A DNA stretch of 64,000 nucleotides from Arenicola marina (lineage: Eukaryota > Annelida > Polychaeta > Arenicolidae): contig OZ025265.1 in the NCBI GenBank assembly GCA_964019135.1, positions 26,573,143 to 26,637,142 on the forward strand, written 5' to 3'. Positions 1 to 10,882 of this stretch are shown one piece after another (position 1 is the stretch's first letter; the number at the start of each line of letters is the position of its first letter). A model generated the notes under the pieces. That model worked only from the letters and a program-made list of their open reading frames with translations. It had not been told where the DNA came from and did no database searches. Position numbers and translations under genes: made by a program.

Positions 1-753
1 GGCGGTATTGCAACATGCGGCTTTCTCACATTTACGAAACACAAGCATAGTAATTATTATATAGGATCAAAGTTGTCAGATTGCCTATATAGTTACTGTC
101 GTGATAATGTCTGGTAATAAAAATGTTTGGCTATAATATTGACACGTGATGAGGAAGAACGATTAGTTCACCGCGTGGTATTGTAGCAAACTGCTGTAAC
201 ACTGTATTCTATGAGTAAGACAACTTCATTTATTCCCACATTCCTGTATTAACATTCCTTGCGTAAGTTTGCATACATTTGTGGTTATATATTTCCGATG
301 ATTTCTTTACGTCTACCCAAAAGAGAACAGAAAAGGGGGTTTAAGTAGACAAATGTCGTTTCCTTCTTCTGTTTATAATTGTGAAACATTTTGATAATAC
401 GTTTTGAGGACGGGTTAGCATAAACCGTTAGGCAGCGAAACGCAAAGTTAGGTTGATAATCATTGGAAATTGACATTTGATAGTACATGTGCATGTAATT
501 GGAAGTTGATCTTTTCTTGATGCCCGCTTGTAGATTATGGCTTGATCCACTGTATATGTAATCCGCGAATGTTTTAATACATGCAATGAAAAGCTATAAT
601 AAAGAGATATCTTACGGATCATGTAAAGTGTCTGGTCTCTCTCACTCATGTGCGGTTTTCCTGTGCAGAGTTACATGCTAAGTTTGCGTCAGAAGCAGCA
701 CATAGCCATAATCCTTTCAGTTGATCTTTGATCAGTTGATCAGTTGATCTTTT
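1..753. other. Intergenic, nothing recognised
   Basis: AT-rich sequence without a supported gene. Short open frames on the minus strand have no domain signature or splice context. A short GATCAGTTGATC-type repeat lies near 720-750, just before the direct-repeat block that starts at about 754. Confidence 0.5.
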
Positions 754-1327
754 CATAACATAACGAAAATGGGTGACGTAGCGAGATATAACAGGACCAT
801 ACGCAGCCCAAACGCCATGCAATACGCGCAAAGGTTGGGGTCAATCCACTCACCCAACGCAAAAATTAAAAAAAAAAATACTCGGAGGAGACTGGAGTAG
901 GCGGATGTTCGAAAGAAGGAGCTAAAGGCGTGGTGGAGGACGGATGTGACAAGTGCAGCTCTTATATATAGGCGAAAGGCAATTATATATTACTACGCAG
1001 GTCACATCGGGTCGAACAAAACTATACTCGAGAAGACGGCGAATTATATTTTACCGGAAACATACGAGACAGAAGGCGTGCAGGCTTTGTCAATAGATGG
1101 GAATAGGTAACGAATACATTAGCCATAGATACATGACATTCTAACTAGTTTGTCGGCGGCAATCTAAGTGTTACCCGGAATGTCGCGCAAAAAACAAATC
1201 TACAGCCGAACGGTTGCGCGTAGACAGAATATGCACGTGAAATGCACGATAGAAAGCGGTTGTCGCCACCCCCCCTATCGACTCCCCCCCCCACGATGTC
1301 TACGTAAAGACCTGCACGGATGCATAA
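754..1327. repeat. Direct repeat block, copy 1, left of LINE
   Basis: This block is homologous in direct orientation to 5562-6075. Shared landmarks in order are the 'gcgaaaatgggtgac' start, a 'ccaatccactcac' stretch, 'gaaggcgtgcaggctttgtcaatag', 'cattagccatagatacatga', 'tgcgcgtagacagaa', a C-run and the end 'gcacggatgcataat'. It stops exactly where the (ATT)n tail of the minus-strand LINE begins. It may be the 5' UTR of a second head-to-tail LINE copy, or host sequence duplicated before the insertion. No coding capacity is evident. Confidence 0.7.
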
Positions 1328-1408
1328 TTATTATTATCTTTATTCGTACGTAGCATAAAAGCATGTACACAGTGAGTTGATACGTATAAGTGTCAAAAAG
1401 TGACGTAT

Positions 1409-2489
1409 TCAAGTAGTACAAATAAAATTCAGTATACAGTTTAGTTCGTCAGTTGACATAGCACCGTGGCAAAAGTCTCGCTCGTATAAAATAGTTTGGG
1501 CAAAAACCCCATAAGACATGTCGTGGCTAAGAGAGGCCCTAAAACGCGTATAACATGTTCTCTTCATGTGGTTGGCGTCAGACACAATATGATTAAGAGA
1601 CAACTTATAAGTTGCTAAAATATGCCTTATGTTAGATGAAATAATTGACACGCCACCACTAGCAGCCATTTTGAAAATAAATCGTAGGGTGCTATTATCA
1701 CTGTTGTGTGCTCCGTGAGCGAATTTTACAGTGCGGATGGCAATCTGGTCTGCGATTGGGAGACACTCAGCTATGACAGGAATTAGTTTACCGTGAGTGC
1801 GTGCTGGTAACTTCAAGATTTTCCTCATGCACACCCTCCATGTGGTAAAAAAATGGGATATGTCTCTGGCATCTAGATTCCATAAGTGCCACCTGTATAA
1901 AGTATTAGAGTATGACTTAAACAGTTGATAAACCACAAATGAGTTGCACACCCCGTAATTAGCTAATACATAATTCGTACGGCGCGTTAGGTCGTAAGAC
2001 GCCTGACGTATGACGTCGCCAGAGACGTTTGGGCCAATAGTGTGACCGAGATGTATATCGCTTTTCACCGTTTTGACAAGCTCATTGTTGAAGTAAAATT
2101 CTACACATTTGTTTAAGAGCATACAGTGTAGGCGCAAGGAAACTTACGTCGTCTGCATAACCAAACGCACCGCAGTACATATGACCAATAGTGCAGCCGC
2201 ATCCAGATCTCTTTAACCGTTGCAGCAACTCGTCTATATAAACACCGAACAAGATAGGCGACAATACTGCCCCTTCCTTTACTCCATTTGTGGTGTGGAA
2301 ATACGGACTGGTATTAAAATTCCACCCAACGTTCAACTGCTCCCTTGTATACATATTCAATAGACGTCTGATGTGAAGTGGGTTGACGTTTCTTTTTATC
2401 AACAGGTCGAATAATTTTATATAATTTACCTTATCGAAGGCCTTGGAGGCGTCAAGCAGTAGCACATATGGAGGGGAATCGTTTTTCAC
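1409..2489 (-). pseudogene. LINE reverse transcriptase and C-terminal region, frameshifted
   Basis: Two overlapping minus-strand frames (2489-2082 and 2137-1409) together encode the RT core and tail. RT motif A is LLLDASKAFDKV, motif B is NGVKEGAVLSPILF (E where Q is usual) and motif C is FGYADD, so the metal-binding Asp residues are present. A frameshift in the 2082-2137 overlap separates the core from a ~240-residue C-terminal part with no zinc motif that I can see. It belongs with the endonuclease frame upstream at 2894-4309. RT sequence before motif A (about 2490-2893) is present only as broken frames. Confidence 0.85.
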
Positions 2490-2893
2490 AAAATAACTAA
2501 CAGTTTCTAACAGTGCAAAAGTACACTGACCAGTAGAGCTATTTAGCTTAAAGCCGAACTGTAAATCATCTGTGCTTAGACTTTCACTGTTTTTCTCTAA
2601 TAAGATCAGGTCGAAAAATTTCGCCAGAGGGCTACTTAGGGCGATCGCTCTATAATTATCGGATTTGTTCAGTGATTGCTTTCCGTCTTTGACTAGAGGT
2701 TTGATCGTGGCAATGTTAAAACCATGTGGGGGTAAAACCGTGGTAAATCACCGAATTAAAAAGCACGGTTATGTGCACATAAAGCTTGTTAGTACCGTTA
2801 ATCAAATGGTCGGAATACAAAATAGCACTACCATCTCTTTTGTTACGTTTTACACGCGACATGGCACACTTCATATCTTGTACGGTCACAGTC

Positions 2894-4309
2894 TTACCAG
2901 CTTACTGAGTTTATAATTTTTAACGTGTCCATATCTTTTGCGTTGTATGATATCGAGTTATACAACTTTTCATATTTTTCAGCAAACAGCGTGGTGATAC
3001 TTTCAGTTCCTACCGCGTCGTCAATTATATTTGGCACATTCTTATTGGGTTTAGTAACCTTTTTCGTTTCAGACCAGAAATCCCTAGTATGATTACTTAA
3101 TAGTGCCTCGACCATTGTTTGTCTGCGAATGTCGTCTTGGTGACGTTTAGCTGAGCGTATGGCTTGGTGGTACTTGGCTCTGGCTCTCCTCATGACATCA
3201 GCAATCGCCGCATCGCCGGGAGAGCCACAGTCTCGCCAGATATTGTGCCAAAACATGGAGGATTCTCTGTACGGTTGCACCAGCTCTTTCCACGCAGGTA
3301 TGACTTTGGCTTTTGAGTTTGACCCCGTATGTGGTATAGATACCTTGCTAACACATGCGTCCACTATCTGGTCATGTAACAATTGAATCTGGTGTCGGTG
3401 GTCAGCAGTCTCTGGACAATTTACGTCTTTACATGTCAACATATTTGAGGGTAAATATGTTGAGAGTGACTCGAGATTTCTGTCCATGCAGGCACCATAT
3501 TCTAGAATTGCTTCACGACTTAAGTTTTCCCACATTGGTTTGCTATTGTAGGTTCTTGCTACTTCTTTGTAATGGGACACAGTGCAGTTAATCTTTAGTA
3601 CAATTGGACAGTGCATTGACAAATTATCACCATCGTGGACACTGCGGGGTTCCAAAATCGTGTCAAACATGTTTTTGTTGACCAGAAAGTGATCAAACAT
3701 GTGGCGGCTATGATTTGTAGGGCTAATAAACGAGTAGTCCACACGTGCGGCGGGAAACGATAAGCAGCCCATAAGGCCTTCTTCTCGTTTGACGCATTGC
3801 AGGTGGCGCGTAAAAGCTGAGTCTGGGCGTTCAAAACTGGTATTAAGATCGCCGTCAATTACAACGTCGGCACCCTCGTATGCATTACAGGTGTCAATGA
3901 CTTCGGATAAAACTTTCCTGTACTCGTTAAATTTAAGAAGAGAGTCACATGGCATGTAAATGCTAAATATTAGCAGTGTATTACTTGTTGTCTGTACCTT
4001 TACAGCACATATACGTCTACATTTTAATTGTATTGAAGTTACTTGCCCGTCAATGGTATTTCTCCAAATGATCGAGCACCCCCCCCATAACCCATCGTCA
4101 GTCATTGGCGTGACACTATGGGATGCAACAGAGTAATTTGCTGCATCAGAAACCGGTATGTTCATAATTCTGTGGAACTGTCATTCCCGCAACCAGTGCT
4201 CTTGTAGCAGAACAAAGTCGCTACCTTCCAGTAATTTAGCGACATACTCAGGCTTACCATGCCCAAAGCTAATGGAATTATATGTCGTAATCGTAAGTTT
4301 TGAAGCCAT
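2894..4309 (-). pseudogene. LINE ORF2 N-terminus: AP-type endonuclease, one internal stop
   Basis: The likely ORF2 start is the ATG at 4309 on the minus strand (MASKLTITTYNS, the usual endonuclease beginning with a conserved Asn). The frame reads LLQEHWLRE (conserved Glu), meets a TGA where these proteins usually have Trp, then continues open from 4165 to 2894. VVIDGDLNTSF is the GDxN motif and FDHFLVN the late D-H region. The final catalytic SDH triplet reads SMH, so the domain is probably inactive even without the stop. After the endonuclease comes the usual linker to the RT with a helical Arg/Lys-rich segment. Confidence 0.85.
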
Positions 4310-4391
4310 TTTTAGTTTTGTGTTTTGTCTTAGGAAACCAAAAAGTCATTGGCATTACACATTATCCTGTCCATGTTTTCTTTGACGGAAA

Positions 4392-5362
4392 CTACGGACA
4401 CAAACACCCTCTGGCCACAGTGCACAATCCAAGAGCCTCTTCTAAATCTGATGGCTTCACATTTAGCTTAAACGACTTATTCTTGGCTTCTTCATGTGAG
4501 ACACAATCTAACGACAAAACTTCAATATCTCTGCTGGTGACGTATTCAAGAAGGTCTTCGGTCATTACACTGCTGTCCACTCTATATATGAATAGAGCAC
4601 GACTGCGTCTCCTTTCACCGCTCCGGATGGTGTCGCTGATCCCGTAACAGTGCGACACTGTTGGTCTCTCTCCAACTTGCGTCGTGCACATCGCGGGATT
4701 TCGAAGCCGTCTTCTTCCGAGGGGGCGCCTGGCGCGTGTGTTGCAACTCGCGTCGCATCCTGCTGTTGGTGATGCTCCGGGTCCGACGCGTGTCGCCCAG
4801 GACGCTGCATGCGCTGCCCGGTTCCCGGCGTGTGGCGCCGTACGCCTGCCGTTTGTGAATCGGGCTTCCATGCCTGGGAAAGAGCCGTCGATCCAGTCGG
4901 GTGTGGTGCCATTTGCTCGACGGGTAGGTCGGGCAGATTAACCACCAGTGGGGGGAAGTGATGACTCAGTTTTGACCCACGTGTGGCTTCGTTGCCATTT
5001 AAGACTGTGGTCATTGTATACGCTAGATTGTTCACTTTTTTCTCTGTCGATATTCTCTGAACCACGTTATCTTCTGCGCCTTGATGGGGTGGTCTTATTT
5101 GTGCCTCCACAGTCGCTAGCCGTTCGGCTATTGACACTTCTAAGAGTTCCTATGGTGCGCAACGCGGTAGGCGGACGATATCTTCCGCCTTCATAGTAAA
5201 GCTCTGTGGGTTATCTAGGCTGAACAGCTTCCGGATGGCATTTAATATGTCGTCCGTGTTGGCGTCCGCGGCGATCCTGGCTGCGGTGTCGACTCTGTTT
5301 ACCATTCTATCCAGTGAGTGTATCTCACTGCAAGACACCCGTAGCGTCTCCTTGGCATTCAA
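4392..5362 (-). pseudogene. LINE ORF1 remnant
   Basis: Three minus-strand frames (5362-5150, 5137-4565, 4871-4392) cover an ORF1-like protein with frameshifts between them. The first has a helical segment with regular hydrophobic spacing (IHSLDRMVNRVDTAARIAAD), which may be a coiled coil. The middle is a Pro/Ala/Arg-rich linker. The last has an alpha/beta pattern (VMTEDLLEYVTSRDIEVLSL) of the kind seen at the C-terminus of ORF1 RNA-binding proteins. No zinc knuckle is visible. Placement directly upstream of the endonuclease frame supports the assignment. Confidence 0.65.
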
Positions 5363-5404
5363 AATTTCAGCCCTTGAAAAGTGGGATGTAACTACAGTTA
5401 CTAC

Positions 5405-6075
5405 AAATGGGTTACGTAGCGAGATATAACAGGACCGTACGCAGCCCGAACGTCATATAATACGCGCAAAGGTGGGGGCCAATCCAGCCGCACAGCCGTT
5501 TCTGTCTCCCAGCTGAGCCCCCCCGCCTTGTAAGATGCGTAAGTTGCGACGTCTTTTAGCGATAACATAGCGAAAATGGGTGACCCGAACGCCATATAAC
5601 ACGCGGAAAGGTGGGGGCCAATCCACTCACACAACGCAAAAAAAGTAAAAACAGTTGAACACGCGGAGGAGACTTGAGGAGGCGGATGTTGTAACGAAGG
5701 AGCTGCGGGCGCGGTGGATGACACAAGGAGGGGCATTTACATATTACTACGTAGGTCAAACCGGGTTAGAACAAAACTATACATGCAAATACAGGGCGTA
5801 AATTATACCCGAAAGATAGGAGGCAGAAGGCGTGCAGGCTTTGTCAATAGATAACGAATATATTAGCCATAGATACATGATAATCTAAATGGCGCTAGTT
5901 TGTTGGCGCTAATTTAAGTTTTAGCCGGAGTCTCGCAGCGAAACAAATCTACAATCGACTGATTGCGCGTAGACAGAACATGCAGTTTAAATGCACGATA
6001 GAAAGCGATTATCGGCGCCCCTACACCCCCCCCCCCGGTGTGATGTTTACGTAGACCTGCACGGATGCATAATGA
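5405..6075. repeat. Direct repeat block, copy 2, with internal tandem unit
   Basis: Positions 5562-6075 match 754-1327 in direct orientation. A subunit with 'cgcaaaggtgggggccaatcca' occurs at about 5466-5488 and, with one change, at 5604-5627, so this end is partly tandem, as in monomeric LINE 5' UTRs. The position just upstream of the LINE ORF1 on the minus strand fits a promoter/5' UTR role. A pre-existing host duplication is the alternative. Confidence 0.65.
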
Positions 6076-6222
6076 CGTACGAACAAAACTAGAAAATACA
6101 GACCATACAGACAACATACAGGGTGGTCACCTTAAATATAGCGTAATTTACTCAGCAAAAGTAGGATCCACGCTACAAACCTATAAGCATAGAATGTGGG
6201 AATGACTAGAATGGATAAGAAT

Positions 6223-6639
6223 TTACACTGAAAGCAAGGTAATATCGTACTGCACGTAGGGCGAAATACGCTCTTGCCCCCCCCCCCAACTTTTTAATGC
6301 AAACCGAACCTTAATGTTAGGTCCCCCCAGGTTATGTCCTTCTGCATTGTCATATGGTGAGAATTGTATGCTTAGAATTAGGCAGTTTTTATATAGGAGA
6401 TCATGTTCATGTGCACAAGTTGCATTTGAGTAAATCCGATGTTTGTGCAGCGGTGTTTCTTCTACTTGAGTAATATTCACATCAACATGTAACTTATAAT
6501 TATGCTCCTTAGATGTCATCGTAAATCGATCGTATACGGTGTTATTATGTAAACGGATCCCTGGTCCAGTCAGTTGAAATATATAAAATAATACATCAGA
6601 ATTAGTATCATTCTTATAAAGTGTAGTGTTTAAGTGCAT
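6223..6639 (-). CDS. Unidentified 138-aa open frame, possible extracellular exon
   Basis: This open minus-strand frame contains four N-glycosylation sequons (NTT, NNT, NIT, NAT) and a Cys pair (ATCAHEHDLLYKNC), in a composition that looks like an extracellular domain rather than random sequence. There is no signal peptide or recognised family. The frame crosses a C-run at about 6278-6287 that encodes GGG, where assembly errors are likely. It may be an exon, a retroelement fragment or chance; no partner exon was found. Confidence 0.25.
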   Translation of the reverse strand: MHLNTTLYKNDTNSDVLFYIFQLTGPGIRLHNNTVYDRFTMTSKEHNYKLHVDVNITQVEETPLHKHRIYSNATCAHEHDLLYKNCLILSIQFSPYDNAEGHNLGGPNIKVRFALKSWGGGQERISPYVQYDITLLSV

Positions 6640-6675
6640 ATAGCAAAGGTCTATATTTAAACTGACTGGACCAGG
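6548..6675. repeat. Imperfect hairpin (inverted repeat)
   Basis: The segment 'cctggtccagtcagtt' at about 6560-6576 is repeated in inverse as 'aactgactggaccagg' at about 6659-6674, with ~80 bases between. The inner edges also pair loosely (AT-rich). It could be the end of a small foldback element. Confidence 0.5.
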
Positions 6676-6734
6676 GCTTCGTTTATTTATGTTTTTAAAT
6701 ATTACGTTACCATATCACATTTACCACATGTATT

Positions 6735-7005
6735 AAAGGACCCTTCCCCGAAAGAGCGTAGCGAAGAAGGGACTGTTAACTGCTGAAAATATGAGTTCAC
6801 ACAGCGGGTTTGCCTACAAAAAAAGTTAACCGAGAGGGTCTGCATGGAGCAGGGACATAGAGCGGGTTAACGAAAAAAAACCCGCTCCTTTCAAGCAGAT
6901 TTTCGAGATAAAACGCCCCTTGCGACCGCGGGTGTTGGTGAAAAGGGGGTGGGGGCTTTACCGCGGAACCCACTCAAACACATGTATTAAACCCCCCCCC
7001 CCTCC
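6735..7005. repeat. Interspersed repeat with 'agcgggtt' and C/G runs
   Basis: The segment has repeated 'cgggtt' and 'gaaaaaaa' motifs, ends in a long C-run near 6991-7003, and resembles sequences in the palindrome arms at about 19480-19670 and 39480-39650. It is a dispersed non-coding repeat of unknown class. Confidence 0.4.
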
Positions 7006-7010
7006 AACCG

Positions 7011-7830
7011 CTTAATCTCGCTATTCCGTTACGCAATTTACAGATAAAGCATTGATGCAAGGCATTCGACATTATGTATTTATTTATTCGCAGGCATGGG
7101 TCATTAACTATGAACATAGTCATTGCTATATGCATGATTTAATAGGTAAGATCGTATAGTAGGTAAGATCGGTATGTACTGCCTTACCTGGCGTGTTATA
7201 AGGGGTACTTGGTCTACATAATGCACCCAACCGAGTAAGGGTTCTACAGCGTAATCAACATACAGGGCAAGGTATTATGGTTGACAACTTGGCGGCAGAG
7301 AGAATATGCCTGAACATGTTACATTGTTAACTTATAATGCGATAATAACACTTGCGGCCTTTCAGCTGATATATGTTATCTTTTATGACGCTACCTGTTG
7401 CAGCGTGTTCGCTGGTCAGGACAACTCCAAGCCAACCCAGATCTCGCCCTCGCCCGCGTGAAGCCAAGCATAAAGTCATTGCTGAGCCTAGGGTTATTGA
7501 TATAAATACTGTTTACATAAAACCTTTCCCGTCGTGGGATGACGGTGGTTGTGTTAAGTAGTGTTTAGGGCCACCACATCGTGCTTAGGGATCAATACTA
7601 CATATGTTGTTGTCGTTTTGTAATGCAAGGCATGACATTTTCAGCATCTTGAGGCAAAGGTAAGGGTGTTTTTTTCCTATTATATCATCATTTTAGAGTC
7701 GCAGTCATTGTTTCTTTTCTTTTATTGGTTAGGCATCACGTTAGGATTGATGATATTACAATTATGACATTAATCGATGTAATTTGCATTTTCGACAATC
7801 TGCCAGTTTCAATGTCGTTTTTTTATTTAT
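7011..7830. other. Upstream region of the glycosyltransferase gene
   Basis: No convincing protein-coding gene is present. A 62-codon open frame at 7373-7561 lacks any family signature. A pyrimidine-rich acceptor (ttatttatttcag) lies at about 7823-7835, just before the glycosyltransferase coding exon, which implies a 5' UTR intron. The non-coding first exon and promoter could lie in this stretch or further left. Confidence 0.4.
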
Positions 7831-7878
7831 TTCAGCGACCACGAATAACGTTTAGTGGATCTTCGATACTATTTCGCG

Positions 7879-9045
7879 ATGATGCCGTTTTGTCGGTGGC
7901 GGCGAATTTTCTACTTCGCCATTGCTGGTCTGGCGGGAACATTCTTTTGGAACGGCGTTTCCCTGGATCACGCTCTCCGTTCGTTCACGATTCCTGGTGA
8001 GTACATTCCGGATGTCACGTGCAAAAACTGCAGTGACTTCCGGTTTGATTACGTCATCAATAACAGTCTCCTCTGCTCTTCACGGGATGTCTATCTACTC
8101 ATCATAGTGACGTCCTCGCTATCTGCAACTCACAAAAGACAAGCAATACGTGAGACGTGGGGAGGGGTGACGTCACACAATGGACAAGGCGTCCTGACTT
8201 TATTTCTAGTCGGATCACGTGACGAAAAGAATAACCCTGTCAAGGCTCGGAAGATGATCGCTCGAGAACAAAGCAAACATGGAGATATGATCCAAGTGCA
8301 GCTGCTGGATAGTTATAAAAATTTGACCTACAAAACAGGAGCGGCTCTGCACTGGACTGTCAATTTCTGTCCGGCCGCAAAATATATCCTAAAATCGGAC
8401 GACGATAGCTTGAATATCCCTCAAGCTTTCGTCGAGCATCTCAGTACCGGATCCAAGGTGGAAGGGCCAGACTTCGTGGCGGGGCGGTGTTCTTCAGGCA
8501 GCACACCCGTAAGGAACCCCAAGCATAAGTGGTATGACCCGGTCAATTCGTACCCAGGGCCTTACTATCCACCCTATATACAAGGATGTGCGTACATTAT
8601 GCCGCGCTCCACCGTATCAAAACTGCTGACGTCAGCAAACAACGTCACATGGAACTCGATGGAAGACGTCTTTTGGACAGGAATGGTCCGTGTTGTCGCT
8701 GGCGTCGCACGCACTTGCTATACACATACCTACTATAAACTCACTCCTAAAAACATCGGACGCTGCGATATGGCTGGCCTCATGAATATTCATCATGTGG
8801 ATAAAGCTCGCATGAGGTCGTATTGGCCATTTTATACGGACCCGCCAGATAGATGGGAATGCCACCGAACTGCTATCTTCGTGTTCTGTACAGGTCTTGG
8901 TTCGGTCGCAATGGCTATGGCGTGTGTCGCATTGCATCGCAAACGAAAGTCTATTGCAACCTCGGCCTACAGTCTTAAGCATCTGAACAATACACGATAT
9001 CATGGGTCTAGTGGCAAATCGACCTCGCTTGCTTTCGAAATATAA
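7879..9045 (+). CDS. Beta-1,3-galactosyltransferase-like protein (GT31)
   Basis: A single coding exon of 388 residues from the ATG at 7879; an upstream in-frame GTG is not a plausible start. It should act in the Golgi, transferring a UDP-activated sugar to an acceptor in beta-1,3 linkage. A type II membrane anchor lies at residues ~10-26. GT31 motifs follow in order: RQAIRETWG (~87-95), KSDDDSLN with the metal-binding DDD (~172-179), YPPYIQGCAY (~230-239) and EDVFWTG (~262-268). Three NxT/S sequons are visible. Oddly, residues ~331-353 form a second hydrophobic segment, followed by basic HRKRK and a ~30-residue Ser-rich tail; typical GT31 enzymes end soon after the catalytic domain. A splice acceptor precedes the exon. 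AATAAA lies at 9230-9235. The exact sugar specificity cannot be read from the sequence. Confidence 0.93.
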   Translation: MMPFCRWRRIFYFAIAGLAGTFFWNGVSLDHALRSFTIPGEYIPDVTCKNCSDFRFDYVINNSLLCSSRDVYLLIIVTSSLSATHKRQAIRETWGGVTSHNGQGVLTLFLVGSRDEKNNPVKARKMIAREQSKHGDMIQVQLLDSYKNLTYKTGAALHWTVNFCPAAKYILKSDDDSLNIPQAFVEHLSTGSKVEGPDFVAGRCSSGSTPVRNPKHKWYDPVNSYPGPYYPPYIQGCAYIMPRSTVSKLLTSANNVTWNSMEDVFWTGMVRVVAGVARTCYTHTYYKLTPKNIGRCDMAGLMNIHHVDKARMRSYWPFYTDPPDRWECHRTAIFVFCTGLGSVAMAMACVALHRKRKSIATSAYSLKHLNNTRYHGSSGKSTSLAFEI

Positions 9046-9270
9046 CTTCCCAAGTTCTGACGGATGTGTGGACATCGTTGTAACCGTCAACATCTCCTTC
9101 TTTCTCAATCATTCGCACTTAATCGTGGTTTCTGGTGGATGGAACACCAATATCGCTGCGATACGTCATGGAGTCCTGTAACTTTCCCCTTCTACGTTTT
9201 CATCGATCATTGTATTTTACTGTAACAGAAATAAACGTTCAAGCAAACTACACTTTGAATATTATGTTCA
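9046..9270 (+). other. 3' UTR of the GT31 gene with AATAAA
   Basis: The stretch after the stop ends at AATAAA (9230-9235). A diverged copy lies at about 11364-11580 without any coding part, marking a tandem duplication of everything from here to the first exon at 10817. Confidence 0.75.
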
Positions 9271-10519
9271 CGGTGATACTTACCTAATTACATTATCTTA
9301 TGTTATACATTGTTCTAAGCAACAAACCACTGTGTGTTGAGCTAGTATGCTACATTTCAAAATTTACGTAAACGATTTTTCCAAAAAGTGAGGTGGAAGC
9401 ACCCCACCCCCCTAATACACTTTAACATGGCGGCCGATGGGGGTTTCAGACATTTTTTTTTATTGTAAAAAAGAAATAAGACGGTAAAACATCAAGATTT
9501 TTGCACCATGAGTACTTTGTTAAAAACTTGCAAGAATAATACACTTATATTTTTTATTTATATTATTTCCTAATATATACACTTCATTAATATTTAGATA
9601 TCGAAGAGAAAAAATGCCCGCAAAGTTAAAAACGGTCACGTTTGCATCACGAATTGCATTTGCTAGGTGGCGCCACGGTGATCCCGCTTACTACCTTAAA
9701 TGAAATATCTAAATATCAGGTTTCATATTCTCGTAAACAAATCAAAACATTTCATTGACAGAAACATATCATGCGAATGGTATCTCTATAGAATACCAAA
9801 TCTTGGAGTTGCGAACATTAATTGTCAGCATTAGAAATCGGTGGTTGATAACATATCCAGGGCGTGTGTGTGGCTAAATACAATGCAGTTACCTGACCGT
9901 ATGACCAGAGATGACCAAAAAATAAATCTACAAGTGCGGAGATCAAAAAGGGAGAAATCCTCAATCGTCAAATAAAAAGAGCTGTAGGCAGATGCGGGAT
10001 CAAATATACCACGATTTATCATGACATATCTGTAAGACACGTTATCACATTGCTTAGTATCATCATACATGTAATGCTTAACACAGCGGGCAAATGTTTG
10101 CCATCGGCGTTGCAGGTGTAAAATAACGTCTTTCATTGCATTGATTTTCAAACGTTTGATATAGCGGGTCACATACAACACAACAGGGACACCTAACACA
10201 AGCTGAACATGAAACATCAAAGGCTGGAGGTGTCAACCAGGAACCGATGAAAGTTGTAATTAGGCATATTCAGTCCAAAGTTAACAATTAAAGGTGCCGT
10301 TAATCGTAATCCCTTACAAGTTAACAAAGCAAATAGAAAACAACTGAAGGTGCAATTAAGCGTTACAATTCGACAAAGAAAATGCGTGATGCTTCGCGAA
10401 GGATGATTGGGTGAGAATATGTCAACAATTGAAAAGCTGCCTGTCGAGTCGATATTGGGGATACATATTAATAAACGGACTTGTCTGTTATTAGCACTCA
10501 TTTTGCAATCACAGCTTGT

Positions 10520-10587
10520 CACGTGATTGGCTCGAGATGTGTTGCCACGTGACAGTATGTTAATTCACAGCTAGAGCTGTATATAAT
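10520..10587 (+). promoter_or_regulatory. Promoter: two CACGTG boxes, inverted CCAAT, TATA
   Basis: CACGTG occurs at 10520-10525 and 10546-10551. An inverted CCAAT (ATTGG) lies between them at 10526-10530, and TATATAA is at 10581-10587. The same arrangement with the same spacing is kept at 14172-14238. It lies about 230 bases upstream of the exon-1 ATG. E-box factors (bHLH class) and NF-Y are the obvious candidates by motif only. Confidence 0.7.
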
Positions 10588-10816
10588 AGTGCAGTCCACA
10601 GTACGATGCATTCACAACCCGTTCGATTTCCAAAGAGATCAGAACGCACTAAATATTTCCGACGGCGACACTGACTAGGCTGATATATCCTTGTGAAGGC
10701 CACTGCTTACTTCGTTCAGACATAGGACTCGTTGCCTCAGATTGAGACAACAACGTTTCGGTAAAAGATACATTGCCATCTACAATCTAGGCCTAATTTG
10801 CGCAAGACGTATCAAC

Positions 10817-10882
10817 ATGGTTATCGCAGCGGTGATCTTTTTTGTCTCGATCACCATGGTGATTATTGTTTCATCAGTAACG
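10817..10882 (+). pseudogene. Orphan first exon (copy E) of the small secreted-protein family
   Basis: Twenty-two codons from an ATG in the context 'gtatcaacATGG' to the donor gtaaga at 10883. They encode a signal-peptide-like MVIAAVIFFVSITMVIIVSS. Length, ATG context and donor match exon 1 of the gene at 21819. No family exon 2 or 3 follows: intron 1 runs into the duplicated GT31 3' UTR at ~11364. A possible acceptor near 11210 leads to a stop after three codons. It is probably a fragment created by the duplication, although its promoter looks intact. Confidence 0.6.

Larger units (their letters stand above)
1328..5400 (-). mobile_element. Decayed non-LTR retrotransposon (APE-type LINE)
   Basis: Read on the minus strand the order is ORF1, apurinic-type endonuclease, reverse transcriptase, C-terminal region, and an AATAAA-containing (ATT)n tail at 1326-1346. 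Every coding part has lost its frame in places, so the copy is dead. The clade is not assigned. The RT wording (DASKAFDKV, GVKEGAVLSP, FGYADD) is typical of invertebrate LINEs. The element could extend to about 6075 if the repeat block there is its 5' UTR. Confidence 0.85.
9053..10882 (+). repeat. Tandem duplication, unit 1
   Basis: From the GT31 3' UTR to the orphan exon 1, this unit aligns in the same order with ~11365-14534. It lacks the three insertions found in unit 2 and so preserves their empty sites. Minus-strand open frames shared by both units (around 9831-10220 and 12751-12966) carry no family signature and are not called as genes. Positions 9271-9719 show only AT-rich sequence. 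Confidence 0.85.

Noticed and set aside
7373..7561. 62-codon frame upstream of the GT31 gene as a possible first coding exon
   Set aside because: It ends in its own stop, and the GT31 exon already contains a start codon and membrane anchor.
9831..10522. Minus-strand frames of 129 and 101 codons repeated in the tandem unit 2
   Set aside because: Shared only because the DNA is duplicated; the second copy has earlier stops and no motif or splice context.
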